The notes below the pieces were generated by a model. The model was not told the DNA's origin. It saw nothing but the letters and a program-made list of their open reading frames with translations, and searched no databases. From positions 452,501-516,500 of the forward strand of contig NZ_CP012405.1 in NCBI RefSeq assembly GCF_001305595.1: 64,000 bases of DNA. The letters run 5' to 3'. Below, piece by piece: positions 12,556-22,293 of this stretch. Position 1 is the first letter of the stretch; each line of letters begins with the position of its first letter. The translations under genes were made by a program, and so were the position numbers. The stretch comes from Azospirillum thiophilum. Its GTDB lineage: Bacteria > Pseudomonadota > Alphaproteobacteria > Azospirillales > Azospirillaceae.

Positions 12556-14004
12556 ATGATACCGATCGGCACGACCACGGCGCGCTGGATGACCGTGCGC
12601 TACGCCCTGGCGCTGATGCTGATCGCGCTGGGCACCCTTGCCGGCTTCGTCATGACCGAACGGGTGATCGGCCAGCACGAACGGATGCTGGAGGTCGTCA
12701 ACGTCTCCGGCCGGCAGCGCATGCTGTCGCAACGGACCGCTCTGCTGGTCGAGCAGCTGAAGACCGTCACCGATCCGACGGTACGCGCCGAGCTTGCCCG
12801 AAGGCTGTCGGAGGCTACCGACATCTTCGAAACGGCCCACCGCCGGCTGAGCGGCCGGGCCGGACCGGAGGAAGGGCCGCCACTCGGGCCGCCGCCGGGC
12901 GACCTGTTCCACGACGGTCCCGATCCGCTCGACCCGGTGGTGACCGACCATATCGCCGCCCTGCGCCGGGTGATCGCTGCCACAGCGGCCGGCAATCCGC
13001 CCGACCCGGCGGAAGCGGACCGCATCACCGCCCAGGCGCTCGGCCCGCTGCTGCAACGGCTTGAAAACATGGTGGCCCTATACCAGGAGGAGGGGGAGGC
13101 CGGCTTCCACACCCTCCACCAGCTGGGGCTGGCTGCCTTGCTGGCGACCCTGCTGATCCTGGCGGTGGAGGCGCTGGCGATCTTCCGGCCGATGACCCGG
13201 CAGGTGCGCCGCCAGTTCACCGAAATCCTGCGCATGGCCGAGACCATCGAGCGGTCCAACGCCACGCTGGAACAACAGGTACGCGAACGGACGGCGGAAC
13301 TGCAAGCCGCCAAGACTGCCGCCGAACAGGCACACCGCGCCAAGTCCCGCTTCCTCGCCCATGCCAGCCACGATCTCCAGCAACCGCTGCAGGCCATCGG
13401 CATGTTCACCGGCATGCTGGAACGCCAGCCCCAGAGCGGCAAGGCGGTGGTGCTGCTGTCCGACCTCAAGGCGGCGCAGCGGTCGATGCGCGACCTGCTG
13501 AACGCGATCCTCGACATCTCCAAGCTGGAATCGGGAGTGGTGACGCCGAAGCCGACCGACCTGCCACTCTCCCCCCTGCTCGACCAGTTGGAGGCCGAGT
13601 TCGCCGGTCTGGCGGAGACGAAGGGACTGCGGCTGCGCGCCGTCCCGACCGGCGCGGTGGTGCGCAGCGACCCGGCACTGCTGGAGCGCATCGTCCGCAA
13701 CCTGATCGCCAACGCCATACGCTACACCGAGACCGGCGGCGTTCTGGTCGGTTGCCGTACCCGCGGCGAAACGCTGTGGATCGAGGTCTACGACACCGGC
13801 CGCGGCATCGCCGCCCCCGACCGTGCCCGCATCTTCGAGGAGTTCGTCCAGCTCGACCGGCCCGACCGCGACCGCAGCGAGGGGATCGGGCTGGGTCTCG
13901 CCATCGTCGAACGTCTGGCGCGGCTGCTGGGTCATCCGGTGACGGTGCGATCCATCGAGGGGCGCGGGACGGTGTTCGCGGTAGGGGTGCCGCTGGCGGG
14001 ATAA
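12556..14004 (+). CDS. Orphan membrane sensor histidine kinase with PilJ/NarX-like input domain
   Basis: 482 residues. A TM helix (residues about 15-35) is followed by a periplasmic helical region beginning NVSGRQRMLSQR, the P-box-like signature of the PilJ/NarX four-helix sensor domain. A second TM helix lies near 192-215, then a coiled coil (ATLEQQVRERTAELQAAK). The HisKA domain has the phospho-acceptor His272 in SHDLQQPLQAIG, and the HATPase_c domain has NLIANAIRYTETGG and GIGLGLAIVERLARLL. The HDLxQPL variant is common among alphaproteobacterial orphan kinases. No receiver domain or adjacent response regulator exists, so its partner is elsewhere. ATG 12556 has GGGGAAAA upstream. Confidence 0.9.
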   Translation: MIPIGTTTARWMTVRYALALMLIALGTLAGFVMTERVIGQHERMLEVVNVSGRQRMLSQRTALLVEQLKTVTDPTVRAELARRLSEATDIFETAHRRLSGRAGPEEGPPLGPPPGDLFHDGPDPLDPVVTDHIAALRRVIAATAAGNPPDPAEADRITAQALGPLLQRLENMVALYQEEGEAGFHTLHQLGLAALLATLLILAVEALAIFRPMTRQVRRQFTEILRMAETIERSNATLEQQVRERTAELQAAKTAAEQAHRAKSRFLAHASHDLQQPLQAIGMFTGMLERQPQSGKAVVLLSDLKAAQRSMRDLLNAILDISKLESGVVTPKPTDLPLSPLLDQLEAEFAGLAETKGLRLRAVPTGAVVRSDPALLERIVRNLIANAIRYTETGGVLVGCRTRGETLWIEVYDTGRGIAAPDRARIFEEFVQLDRPDRDRSEGIGLGLAIVERLARLLGHPVTVRSIEGRGTVFAVGVPLAG

Positions 14005-14042
14005 GGGGAGCGGCATAGGTCCGATATTGTGCCTATTAAAGC

Positions 14043-14072
14043 AACAATCTGGTGTCATTTCCCCAGATTGTT
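14043..14072. promoter_or_regulatory. Perfect 10-bp inverted repeat between kinase and pirin genes
   Basis: AACAATCTGG, ten bases, then CCAGATTGTT. It lies 39 bp after the kinase stop and 69 bp before the pirin start. Both arms are perfect and AT-rich compared with the surroundings. There is no T-run after it, which argues against a simple intrinsic terminator and for an operator of the pirin gene. A weak hairpin terminator remains possible. Confidence 0.55.
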
Positions 14073-14140
14073 CTCCATCGCCTCCGGTGCCAAATTCCCC
14101 TCCAGACAACGACAGCCCAATGGGCACGGAGGGTTCCATC

Positions 14141-14839
14141 ATGATGACCATTCGCCATCGCGACGAGCGTGGGGTCGCCAACATGGGTTGGCTGAACAGC
14201 AACCACAGCTTCTCCTTCGGCCATTACTTCGATCCGGCCCATATGGGCTTCCGCGCGCTGCGGGTGATCAACGAGGATCGCGTGATCCCCGGCGCCGGCT
14301 TCCCCACCCATGGGCACGCCAACATGGAGATCGTCTCCTACGTGCTGAGCGGAGCGCTGGAGCACAAGGATTCCATCGGCACCGGATCGGTGATCCGCCC
14401 GGGCGAGGTCCAGCGGATGAGCGCCGGCCGCGGCATCCGCCACAGCGAGTACAACGCGTCCGACACCGAGCCGGTGCATTTCCTGCAGATCTGGATCCTG
14501 CCGGAGACCAGCAACCTGGCACCCGGCTACCAGCAGGCGGATTTCCCGGCAGCGGAAAAGCGTGGCCAGTTGAAGCTGGTCGGCTCGCGTGACGGACGGG
14601 AGGGCAGCGTCACCATCCATCAGGATGTCGACCTCTACGCCGCCCTGCTGGACGGGGAGGAAAGCGCCACGCTGGCCCTGCGCCCCGGCCGCCATGCCTG
14701 GGTCCAGGTCGCCCGCGGCTGGGTGCATGTCAACGGCACCCTGTTGAAGGCTGGTGACGGCGCCGCACTGACGGACGAGGAGGCGGTGACGCTGGACCGT
14801 GCCGACGAGGCCGAGGTGCTGGTCTTCGACCTGGCATGA
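14141..14839 (+). CDS. Pirin family protein (quercetin-2,3-dioxygenase-like bicupin)
   Basis: 232 residues. The N-terminal cupin contains the pirin metal-site residues His57 and His59 (THGHANMEI), the later His of RHSEYN and its following Glu. RVIPGAGFPTHGH and the bicupin end (VQVARGWVHVNG) match YhhW-type pirins. Members bind a divalent metal; some cleave quercetin, others act as redox cofactors or regulators. ATG 14141 has GGAGGG seven bases upstream; the longer frame back to 14027 runs through the inverted repeat and lacks homology. It is preceded by a perfect dyad that may be its operator. Confidence 0.93.
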   Translation: MMTIRHRDERGVANMGWLNSNHSFSFGHYFDPAHMGFRALRVINEDRVIPGAGFPTHGHANMEIVSYVLSGALEHKDSIGTGSVIRPGEVQRMSAGRGIRHSEYNASDTEPVHFLQIWILPETSNLAPGYQQADFPAAEKRGQLKLVGSRDGREGSVTIHQDVDLYAALLDGEESATLALRPGRHAWVQVARGWVHVNGTLLKAGDGAALTDEEAVTLDRADEAEVLVFDLA

Positions 14840-14954
14840 CAGGTCGGGCTTGACATAAAAGCTTGATTTGAACCGGGAGCGGGGCGCGCGGCAGGATTGC
14901 CGCCGTCCCGTTCCCGTCGGCGCCCCGCCGGCGGGCCGAACCCAGGGGTGGGCC

Positions 14955-15503
14955 ATGGCAGACCAGATGGGCACCGAGAAGATCTATAACGTCCTGTTTT
15001 TGTGCACCCATAATTCCGCCCGCAGCATCATGGCGGAATGCCTGATGCGCCGTTGGGGTGCAGGCCGCTTCAACGCCTGGTCGGCGGGCAGTCACCCGGC
15101 TGGCCAGATCAACCCGCACACGCTGGCCACCCTTCAGGCCTTCAAGTTGCCGACCGAAAATCTGCGTTCCAAGAGTTGGAACGACTTCGCCCGGCCGGAC
15201 GCACCGGCCCTCGATTTCGTCTTCACGGTGTGCGACCAGACCGCGGGAGAGATGTGTCCGGTGTGGAACGGGACGCCGCTGACCGCCCATTGGGGTGTCG
15301 AGGATCCCGTCGCTGCGACCGGGTCGGAGGACCGCATCCGCATGGCCTTCCGCCGCACCTATGTCGAACTGGAAAGCCGCATCAAGATCTTCGCCAGCCT
15401 GCGGGTGGAACAGTTGGACAGGCTGGCCCTGCAAAGCTCCCTGCATGCCATCGGCACCGTCCACGGTTCCGACATGGACATGATGGCGGACGCTCAGCAA
15501 TAG
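14955..15503 (+). CDS. ArsC-type arsenate reductase (low-molecular-weight phosphatase fold)
   Basis: 182 residues. The phosphatase loop CTHNSARS (Cys17 to Arg23) and TVCDQTAGEMCPVW, with two further cysteines, match thioredoxin-coupled ArsC, where a three-cysteine relay reduces arsenate. HWGVEDP is the general-acid region. The ATG at 14955 was chosen because the family begins about ten residues before the P-loop. No ArsR, ArsB or Acr3 gene is adjacent, so it is not in a full ars operon. The C-terminal 45 residues (from about 140) extend beyond the typical enzyme. Protein tyrosine phosphatase activity is an alternative. Confidence 0.88.
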   Translation: MADQMGTEKIYNVLFLCTHNSARSIMAECLMRRWGAGRFNAWSAGSHPAGQINPHTLATLQAFKLPTENLRSKSWNDFARPDAPALDFVFTVCDQTAGEMCPVWNGTPLTAHWGVEDPVAATGSEDRIRMAFRRTYVELESRIKIFASLRVEQLDRLALQSSLHAIGTVHGSDMDMMADAQQ

Positions 15504-16229
15504 AGTCGGCTTTCATCGGCTTGGGCAGGTCGTTTCCAATGGGATCGACCTGCCCGCCGCCAAAGGCATCAAGCGGTCAATCTCCGGCATGGTGAGCGGG
15601 ATCGGATCGGCAGCCAGACCGATCCGGATCCTCTCCGCCGCCGGCCGCATTGCGCAAGACGGCGCAAAAAAACGAACACCGGCATGGCCAAGGCAAGGGG
15701 CCGACACCAGTCCAAAAGCGCAGACCCTATCGGTCGCGCCCAACCTCGCCCTTGGACAATTCCAGGCCGGCTCCGATGACCCGGCACGCCCCGGCCACCG
15801 GCATCGGATCTCCATTCCCCGATTCCAGACGTCCCCCTCGATCAAACCAACGCAGGTGGCACTCCATTTTTCGAAAAGTCGAAGTTCATCACTTCAGAAC
15901 TGCAAACAATAAATCCACACCATTCATCAGACAACCATAATAAGTAGCCATATTCATGGCCATTGTCGCCTCAAACAAGGCTAATCTTCACTGGAAATTA
16001 TGCCTTTTTATTAAATTCAACAGCAGAATTATTATCAGTTTTATTATATTATGGTTTCTAGAAAATTTTAGTCTTTTAATCAACAGATGAATAATTGTTA
16101 AAATTCCGTTAGGGCAGCACCCATCATCATTGGGGGCGACCCGAATATTCCCGCCTTGCGCCATATTGTAGACATGGAGATCGAATGCCCGCTTGACCGG
16201 GCCGCCCTCCGATCTTTGAAAGGCGCACG
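15504..16229. other. Long intergenic region with AT-rich block upstream of the chemotaxis operon
   Basis: 726 bp without a credible gene. At 15598-15631 an imperfect hairpin (GGATC-GGATCGG / CCGATCC-GGATCC, eight-base loop) follows arsC and could end its transcript. From about 15840 to 16110 the sequence becomes strikingly AT-rich (runs such as TTATTATATTATGG near 16041), unlike the rest of the window, then returns to high GC 120 bp before the STAS gene. This block probably contains the operon promoter and may bind a xenogeneic-silencer or nucleoid protein (inference). Confidence 0.6.
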
Positions 16230-16553
16230 ATGTCCGGCTTGCGCGATGCTGCAACCGTCGAGTGCTCGGGTTCCATGACATTGTCGGTGATAGAGGCCGT
16301 CCGGGACCGCTTGCAGGATGCGCTGGGCTCCACGACGCATGTCGAAGTGGATTGCCGCGGCCTCACGGATGCCGACGTCTGCTTCATACAGCTTTTGCTG
16401 TCGGCACGGGTGGCCGCGGCGCGGCGCGGCATCGTCCTGCGGATGAGCCAGCCGCTCGGGGCACCGCTGCGCGACGTCCTGGAGCGCGGGGGATTTGTCG
16501 ACAAGTCCGGGGCGATCCGCCCCGATGATGATTTCTGGATCGGGGGGCCGTAA
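16230..16553 (+). CDS. STAS domain protein of the chemotaxis operon
   Basis: 107 residues forming a single STAS domain: beta strands with VEVDCRGLTDADVCFIQLLLSARVAAARRGIVLRMSQPLG. The position where SpoIIAA-type antagonists carry a phosphorylatable Ser is Asp-Ala-Asp-Val here, so it is unlikely to be Ser-phosphorylated. STAS proteins of this kind occur as first genes of several proteobacterial chemotaxis-like operons and may bind the CheA or receptor complex. Its stop lies two bases before the cheY start codon, indicating one transcript. Precise function is unknown. Confidence 0.82.
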   Translation: MSGLRDAATVECSGSMTLSVIEAVRDRLQDALGSTTHVEVDCRGLTDADVCFIQLLLSARVAAARRGIVLRMSQPLGAPLRDVLERGGFVDKSGAIRPDDDFWIGGP

Positions 16554-16557
16554 CACA

Positions 16558-16926
16558 ATGGCGAAAACCATTCTCAGCGTCGATGATTCGGCCAGCATGC
16601 GCCAGATGGTCAAGCTGACCCTGTCTTCGGCCGGCTATCAGGTGGTGGAGGCCGCCGACGGGCGCGAGGCGCTGGCCAAGGCGAAGACGGGCAGCTTCAA
16701 TCTGGTGCTGACCGACCTGAACATGCCCAACATGGACGGGTTGACCCTGATCCGCGAGTTGCGGACGCTGGCCGCCTACCGCGGCATTCCGATCGTCTTC
16801 CTGACGACGGAATCGGACGCCGGGAAGAAGGCAGAGGCCAAGGCCGCCGGGGCCACCGCCTGGATCGTCAAGCCGTTCCAGCAGGACCAGTTGCTCAGCG
16901 TCGTCCGAAAGATCATCGGCGCATGA
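16558..16926 (+). CDS. cheY: CheY-like single-domain response regulator
   Basis: 122 residues, one receiver domain only. Acidic pocket Asp9/Asp10, phospho-acceptor Asp53 (LVLTDLNMPNMDG), switch Thr in FLTTESD and conserved Lys in VKPF are all present. The start ATG follows the STAS stop. The longer frame to 16495 is an extension into the STAS gene. The stop overlaps the cheA start (ATGA), so it should be made with CheA in equal amounts. It is the likely phosphate acceptor of the neighbouring CheA. Whether it acts on flagella or on another output cannot be told. Confidence 0.95.
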   Translation: MAKTILSVDDSASMRQMVKLTLSSAGYQVVEAADGREALAKAKTGSFNLVLTDLNMPNMDGLTLIRELRTLAAYRGIPIVFLTTESDAGKKAEAKAAGATAWIVKPFQQDQLLSVVRKIIGA

Positions 16927-18929
16927 CCGGGCATGGCGATCCGGGCCAGATCTTCCGCGAGGAGTCGGTGGAGCTGCTGGCCGATCTCGAAGCGGCGCTG
17001 CTCCGCCTGGAACAGCGGCCGACCGACCGCGACCCGCTCGACACCGCCTTCCGGGCCCTGCACACGATCAAGGGCTCGGGCGCCATGTTCGGGTTCGAGG
17101 CGGCAGCGAGCTTCACGCACCATCTGGAAAGTGCATTCGACCGGATGCGCAGGGGCGAGTTGAGCGCAACGCCGGCCCTGATCGGCATCGCCTTGGCGGC
17201 CAAGGATCACATCCGCATCCTGATCGACGATCCCGCCAACGCCGATGCCGCGACTGGGGAAGGGCTCCTGGCCCGGCTTGCGGAGCAGAGCGTCGCGTCG
17301 GCCGACGCCGCCCAACCGGCGGGGGAGGAGACGGAGGAACCGGCAAGCTGGCGCATCCGCTTCCGTCTCGCCCCCGACGCGCTGGAGCGCGGAACCAACC
17401 CGCTGTTGCTGCTCGACGAACTGCAGGGACTGGGCAAGGCCGAGATCGTCGCCCTGACCGACACGGTCCCTCCGCTGGAAGAGCTGGAGCCGACCCGTTG
17501 CAACATCGGCTGGGATCTGGTCCTGACCACGACCCACCCGCGCTCGACCATCGAGGATGTGTTCATCTTCGTGATCGACGAGACCGAACTGACCATCGAA
17601 CCGGTCGCCGGACCGGCCGGCGCGTCCGCACCCGATCCGGTCGCGACTCCGGCAAGCCCATCCCCCGCAGAGCCGTCCGCCGCAGCCGAAGAAAGGGCCG
17701 GTGCCGCGGCTGCCATACCAGCCGCGGCACCGGCCATCGTGCCGGCAAAAGCACAGCCTGCGGCCAACTCGATCCGCGTGCCCGCGGAGCGGCTCGACGA
17801 TCTGATGGATCAGGTCGGCGAACTGGTGATCGCACATGCCCGCCTGAAGCAGCTGATCGCCGACAGCCTGGACCTCCAGATCAAGTCGGTCACCGAGGAG
17901 ATCGAACGGCTGTCCAACGGTCTGCGCGACATCACCATGGGAATCCGCATGGTGCCGGTCGGGTCGCTGTTCGGCCGCTTCCGCCGGCTCGTCCGCGACC
18001 TGTCCCAGGAGCTGGGCAAGGACGTCCAGCTCACCCTGTCCGGCGAGGAGACCGAGCTGGACAAGACGATGATCGAGCGGCTGAACGACCCGCTGGTCCA
18101 CATCATCCGCAACAGCCTTGACCATGGGCTGGAGCCGGCGGCCGAGCGCGTGGCGGCGGGTAAGCCCGGCCAGGGGCAACTCCACCTGTCCGCGCGTCAT
18201 GCCGGGACCCGCGTACTGATGACCATCCGCGACGACGGGCGCGGCCTGGACCGCGACCGCATCCGCGCCAAGGCGGAGGAGCATGAGTTGATCCAGCCGG
18301 GCGTCAAGCTGTCGGACGCCGAGCTGTTCCAGCTGATCTTCCATCCCGGTTTCTCGACGGCACGGACGCTGACCAGCGTGTCGGGGCGCGGCATCGGCAT
18401 GGACGTGGTCAAGCGCACCGTCGATGCACTGCGCGGCACCATCGACGTGTCCAGCACGGCAGGCGGCGGGACCGAGATCACGCTGGGCCTGCCCCTGACG
18501 CTGGCGATCATCGACGGGCTCCTGGTCCGGGTCGGACAAGGCCGCTACGTCATCCCGCTGTTCGCGGTGGAGGAGTGCGTCGAGCTGCCGCCCGAGGGCC
18601 GGCGCCATTCCGGACGCAGCTTCCTGAACATCCGCGATTCCCTCGTGCCGTTCCTGCGCCTGCGCGATTGCTTCGGCGTGACCCATCCGCCCGATCCCTA
18701 CCAGAAGGTGGTCATCATCTCCAACGGCGACCGGCGGGTCGGACTGGTGGTGGATCAGGTGCTGGGCGACCACCAGACGGTCATCAAGTCGATGTCGAAG
18801 CTGCACGCCGACGTCGCCAACTTCTCCGGCGCGACGATCCTGGGCGACGGGTCGGTGGCGCTGATCCTGGACATCGCCCAGGTCGTGGCCGCCGGGCAAT
18901 CGCAGGACCAGCGGAGGGAAGCCTCATGA
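16923..18929 (+). CDS. cheA: Chemotaxis histidine kinase CheA
   Basis: 668 residues. The HPt domain has phosphorylatable His47 (HTIKGSG). A second N-terminal domain (RIRFRLAPDALERGTNPLLLLDELQGLG, about 143-225) is the CheY-binding/P2-like module seen in some alphaproteobacterial CheAs. A Pro/Ala-rich linker (about 230-280) leads to the P3 dimerisation helices (AERLDDLMDQVGELVIAHARLKQLI), the HATPase (HIIRNSLDHGLEP, DDGRGLD, GRGIGMDVVKRTVDALRG) and a C-terminal CheW-like domain. It autophosphorylates and passes phosphate to CheY and CheB. It overlaps cheY by four bases. All catalytic boxes are intact. Confidence 0.96.
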   Translation: MTGHGDPGQIFREESVELLADLEAALLRLEQRPTDRDPLDTAFRALHTIKGSGAMFGFEAAASFTHHLESAFDRMRRGELSATPALIGIALAAKDHIRILIDDPANADAATGEGLLARLAEQSVASADAAQPAGEETEEPASWRIRFRLAPDALERGTNPLLLLDELQGLGKAEIVALTDTVPPLEELEPTRCNIGWDLVLTTTHPRSTIEDVFIFVIDETELTIEPVAGPAGASAPDPVATPASPSPAEPSAAAEERAGAAAAIPAAAPAIVPAKAQPAANSIRVPAERLDDLMDQVGELVIAHARLKQLIADSLDLQIKSVTEEIERLSNGLRDITMGIRMVPVGSLFGRFRRLVRDLSQELGKDVQLTLSGEETELDKTMIERLNDPLVHIIRNSLDHGLEPAAERVAAGKPGQGQLHLSARHAGTRVLMTIRDDGRGLDRDRIRAKAEEHELIQPGVKLSDAELFQLIFHPGFSTARTLTSVSGRGIGMDVVKRTVDALRGTIDVSSTAGGGTEITLGLPLTLAIIDGLLVRVGQGRYVIPLFAVEECVELPPEGRRHSGRSFLNIRDSLVPFLRLRDCFGVTHPPDPYQKVVIISNGDRRVGLVVDQVLGDHQTVIKSMSKLHADVANFSGATILGDGSVALILDIAQVVAAGQSQDQRREAS

Positions 18930-18960
18930 ACGACGCTCCGGCAAGCCAGGGAAGCCCGAC

Positions 18961-19413
18961 ATGACCGCCAACGACAACCGCTCCTTCGAGGCGCTGACCT
19001 TGGGCCTGGGCGGCGAGATCTTCGCCATCGACGCCAATGCCGTGCACGAGATCCTCGACCTCGTCCCCCAGACCGAGGTGCCGGGCGCCCCGCCGATGGT
19101 CGGCCACCTGATCAACGTGCGCGGCAAGGTGGTGCCGCTGGCCGATCTGCGGATCCGGTTCGGCATGGACCGCACCCCGCCGACGATCGACACCCGCATC
19201 GTCGTGGTCGAGATCGAGCTCGACGGGGAGCCGACCGTGGTCGGGCTGCTGGCCGACAAGGTCTATGAGGTGACCGGCATCACCGGCGCCTCGATCGAAG
19301 ACACCCCCGACATCGGCATGCGCTGGAACCCCGACCTGATCAAGGGCATCGGCAAGCGCGGCGCCGATTTCATCGTCATTCCGGACATCGTCCGCATCTT
19401 CACGACCCACTGA
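18961..19413 (+). CDS. cheW: Chemotaxis coupling protein CheW (first copy)
   Basis: 150 residues, one CheW/SH3-like domain: ALTLGLGGEIFAIDANAVHEILDLV, then GAPPMVGHLINVRGKVVPLADLRIRFGM, the family core that docks receptor tips to CheA. Start ATG 18961 lies 31 bp after the cheA stop. The twelve-codon frame starting at 18926 between them looks like leader sequence, not a gene. Two cheW genes flank the receptor gene in this operon, so the array may use both, for example in different ring positions. Confidence 0.94.
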   Translation: MTANDNRSFEALTLGLGGEIFAIDANAVHEILDLVPQTEVPGAPPMVGHLINVRGKVVPLADLRIRFGMDRTPPTIDTRIVVVEIELDGEPTVVGLLADKVYEVTGITGASIEDTPDIGMRWNPDLIKGIGKRGADFIVIPDIVRIFTTH

Positions 19414-19467
19414 ATCACGGCCTGCCGACCGTCGGACTCCCACAGGCTCGCGTAGCGAGGAACGACC

Positions 19468-21702
19468 ATGCGCATCTCCATAAAAACCAAAATCGTCGCG
19501 GCTTTCGGCACCGTCATCCTGCTGTCAGCCGCCACCGCGGGCATCGCGATCAACGGCCTGTCGGACCTGAACCAGAAGATCGAGGACCTCGTCAGTGTCT
19601 CCACGCAACGGATCGGCATCGCGCGCCAGATCCCGGCGACGCTCTACATGATCCAGCGCGAAGAGAAGAACTTCCTGCTGTCCAGCAGCAATGAGGACAT
19701 GGACCGCTTCGACAAGGCGATGCTGGGCCGACGGGACGATCTGAAGATGTTGGTTGAGCAATACCGACGCATCGCCGACTCAGAGGGCGTCCGCAAGGCG
19801 ACGCAACTCGATGGCATGATCGCGGAATTCGCCGTCGCGCAGGACAAGGTCCGTACGACAGGCCGGGTGCATTCCAATGCAAAGGGTGCCGATCTGACCA
19901 CCGGTGCCGGCACGGAGGCAGGAAGCACCGCCCTCGACACGTTGCGTCCGCTGCTCGATCGCGTGGAAAGCGGCGGGCTGGCGGCAACGCCCGAGCAAAT
20001 CTCGATCGCTCACCAGATTCGCCGGATGACCACCGACTGGGCGCAGATTCGTCTGACCATCCGAAATGCACTTCTGGTCTCGGACGATGCCTCAACCGCA
20101 GCCGCGCTCAAACCGCTCCCGGATTTGATCCAAAAGGTCAATCAGCAGCAGGACCAGATCCGAAAGTCCCTTGTGACCGATGAAGATATTCGCGCCTTCT
20201 CCAGCTTCATGGAAAAATATCGGTCATATACCAAATACAATGACGAAGTGGTTTCACTGGCCCTTCAAAACACCGAGGTGAAAGCTCTTGGAATCTCGGT
20301 TGGCGATGTCCAGAACATTGCGAACAAAATGGCGCAGATATCCAATGAGCTCGTCTCCCTCGCCGAGAAGGGCATGGCCGACGACAAGCAGCAGGCCGAC
20401 GCCACCTACGCACAGATCCGCATGGTCACCATCGCCGCGGTTTCGCTCTCCCTGTTGATCGCCATCGTCGCCGGCGCCTACATCGCCATCTCGATCGCGC
20501 GCGGCCTCGGCAAGGCGGTCGGTCTGGCGAACGCCGTGGCCGTCGGCGATCTCGGCCAGCAGGTGGACGTGTCGAGCGACGACGAGATCAAGGATCTGGT
20601 GAGCGCGCTGAACGGCATGACCGCCAATCTGCGGACGACCGCCGGGATCGCCGACGAGATCTCCCGCGGCAACCTGACGGTCCAGGCGAAACCGCTGTCC
20701 GACCTGGACACGCTGGGCATGGCGCTGGAGACCATGCTGGAGAAGCTGCGCATGGTCGTCACCGACGCCTCGTCGGCCGCCGACAATGTCGCGGCGGGCA
20801 GCCAGGAGCTGTCGGCCAGTTCCGAAGAGCTGTCGCAGGGCGCCACCGAACAGGCGTCGGCCGCCGAGCAGGCGTCGGCCTCCATGGAGGAGATGGCGGC
20901 CAACATCAAGCAGAACGCCGAGAACGCCACCCAGACCGAGAAGATCGCCCGGCAGTCCTCCAAGGACGCCCAGGCGTCCGGCGAAGCGGTCAGCCGGACC
21001 GTGCAGGCGATGCAGACCATCGCCGAGAAGATCAGCATCGTGCAGGAGATCGCCCGCCAGACCGATCTGCTGGCGCTGAACGCCGCGGTGGAAGCCGCGC
21101 GCGCGGGCGAACACGGCCGCGGCTTCGCCGTCGTCGCGTCGGAGGTGCGCAAGCTGGCCGAGCGCAGCCAGGGGGCGGCGGCGGAAATCAGCTCGCTGTC
21201 CACCGAATCGACCAAGATCGCCCAGGAAGCCGGGCAGATGCTGGGCCGTCTGGTGCCCGACATCCGCAAGACCGCCGAGCTGGTCGAGGAGATCAGCGCC
21301 GCCTGCCGCGAACAGGACATCGGGGCGGAGCAGATCAACCAGGCGATCCAGCAGCTCGACAAGGTGACGCAGCAGAACTCCAGCGCATCGGAACAGATGG
21401 CCGCGACATCCGAAGAGCTGTCCTCGATGGCGGCCCAGCTCCAGGAAACCATCTCCTACTTCGTAGTGGAGGAACAGGGTGCCCGCCGCCCCGCCGCCCG
21501 GACGGCCGCGCCGGCTCCGGCTTCCCGCGCCACCGCCGCGGCCCATCCGGCCCCCACCAACCGCCGCCCTGCCCCGGTTGCCGCCAACACCCAGTCGCAC
21601 AAGCCGACCGGAAAACCGAACGGCAAGGACCGTGGAGTGAAGATCGCGCTCGAGGCCGGCAAGGGTCCGGACGACCTCGATGGCCGCTACGCCACCTTCT
21701 GA
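19468..21702 (+). CDS. Methyl-accepting chemotaxis protein of the operon
   Basis: 744 residues. TM1 is about 7-29 ([18 protein letters not shown]) and TM2 about 317-340. Between them lies an all-helical periplasmic sensor of nearly 290 residues with REEKNFLL, consistent with a helical-bundle (HBM-like) domain; its DNA is less GC-rich than its surroundings. HAMP follows, then the MA signalling domain with the conserved tip ([40 protein letters not shown]). The last 65 residues are a flexible Ala/Pro tail with no CheR-binding pentapeptide. It lies between the two cheW genes and is the obvious receptor for this CheA. Ligand unknown. Confidence 0.94.
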   Translation: MRISIKTKIVAAFGTVILLSAATAGIAINGLSDLNQKIEDLVSVSTQRIGIARQIPATLYMIQREEKNFLLSSSNEDMDRFDKAMLGRRDDLKMLVEQYRRIADSEGVRKATQLDGMIAEFAVAQDKVRTTGRVHSNAKGADLTTGAGTEAGSTALDTLRPLLDRVESGGLAATPEQISIAHQIRRMTTDWAQIRLTIRNALLVSDDASTAAALKPLPDLIQKVNQQQDQIRKSLVTDEDIRAFSSFMEKYRSYTKYNDEVVSLALQNTEVKALGISVGDVQNIANKMAQISNELVSLAEKGMADDKQQADATYAQIRMVTIAAVSLSLLIAIVAGAYIAISIARGLGKAVGLANAVAVGDLGQQVDVSSDDEIKDLVSALNGMTANLRTTAGIADEISRGNLTVQAKPLSDLDTLGMALETMLEKLRMVVTDASSAADNVAAGSQELSASSEELSQGATEQASAAEQASASMEEMAANIKQNAENATQTEKIARQSSKDAQASGEAVSRTVQAMQTIAEKISIVQEIARQTDLLALNAAVEAARAGEHGRGFAVVASEVRKLAERSQGAAAEISSLSTESTKIAQEAGQMLGRLVPDIRKTAELVEEISAACREQDIGAEQINQAIQQLDKVTQQNSSASEQMAATSEELSSMAAQLQETISYFVVEEQGARRPAARTAAPAPASRATAAAHPAPTNRRPAPVAANTQSHKPTGKPNGKDRGVKIALEAGKGPDDLDGRYATF

Positions 21703-21798
21703 CCGCCGTTCCCGACGACCACCGGGGGATGGCGCGCAGCCGGCGCCGTCCCCTCCTCCGCAACCCGCTATCCCCAGCCCGAGGAGCGGCGCCCATCC

Positions 21799-22293
21799 AT
21801 GACCAGCGCAGCAGCGCCGCGCGAACCGGCGCAATATGTGACCATCGGCATCGACCGCGAGATCTTCGCCATCGAGGTCGGCATCGTCCGCGAAATCCTC
21901 GACATGCAGCCGGTCACCCGGCTGCCGCACGCCCCGCCGAGCCTCGTCGGCATGATCGACGTGCGCGGACAGGGGGTGCCGACGGTCGATCTGCGGGTCA
22001 AGCTCGGCCTGCCGGCGATACAGACCACGCCGCACACCCGCATCCTCGTGCTGGACGTGCCGCTGGAAGGGCAGCCGCTCCGGATCGGGGTCGTCGCCGA
22101 CCGCGTGTTCGAAGTGACGGCGCTGGACGGCCATGCGCTGGAGGCGCCGCCCCAGGTCGGCGGACGGTGGCGGTCGGACTGCATCCAGGCGATCGGCCGC
22201 GCCAACGGAACCTTCGTCATCGTCTTCGACATCGCCCGCCTGTTCGCCGGTGACGATACGATGCTGCTGAGCCTGCCGGACGCGGTGTCATGA
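21799..22293 (+). CDS. cheW: Chemotaxis coupling protein CheW (second copy)
   Basis: 164 residues with one CheW domain: YVTIGIDREIFAIEVGIVREILDM and APPSLVGMIDVRGQGVPTVDLRVKLGL. It differs clearly from the first CheW of the operon, so it is not a recent duplicate. The C-terminus (GRWRSDCIQAIGRANGTFVIVFDIARLF) shares the extended family end. ATG 21799 follows the MCP gene by 96 bp, and its stop overlaps cheR by four bases (ATGA). It should couple receptor to CheA. Confidence 0.93.
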   Translation: MTSAAAPREPAQYVTIGIDREIFAIEVGIVREILDMQPVTRLPHAPPSLVGMIDVRGQGVPTVDLRVKLGLPAIQTTPHTRILVLDVPLEGQPLRIGVVADRVFEVTALDGHALEAPPQVGGRWRSDCIQAIGRANGTFVIVFDIARLFAGDDTMLLSLPDAVS

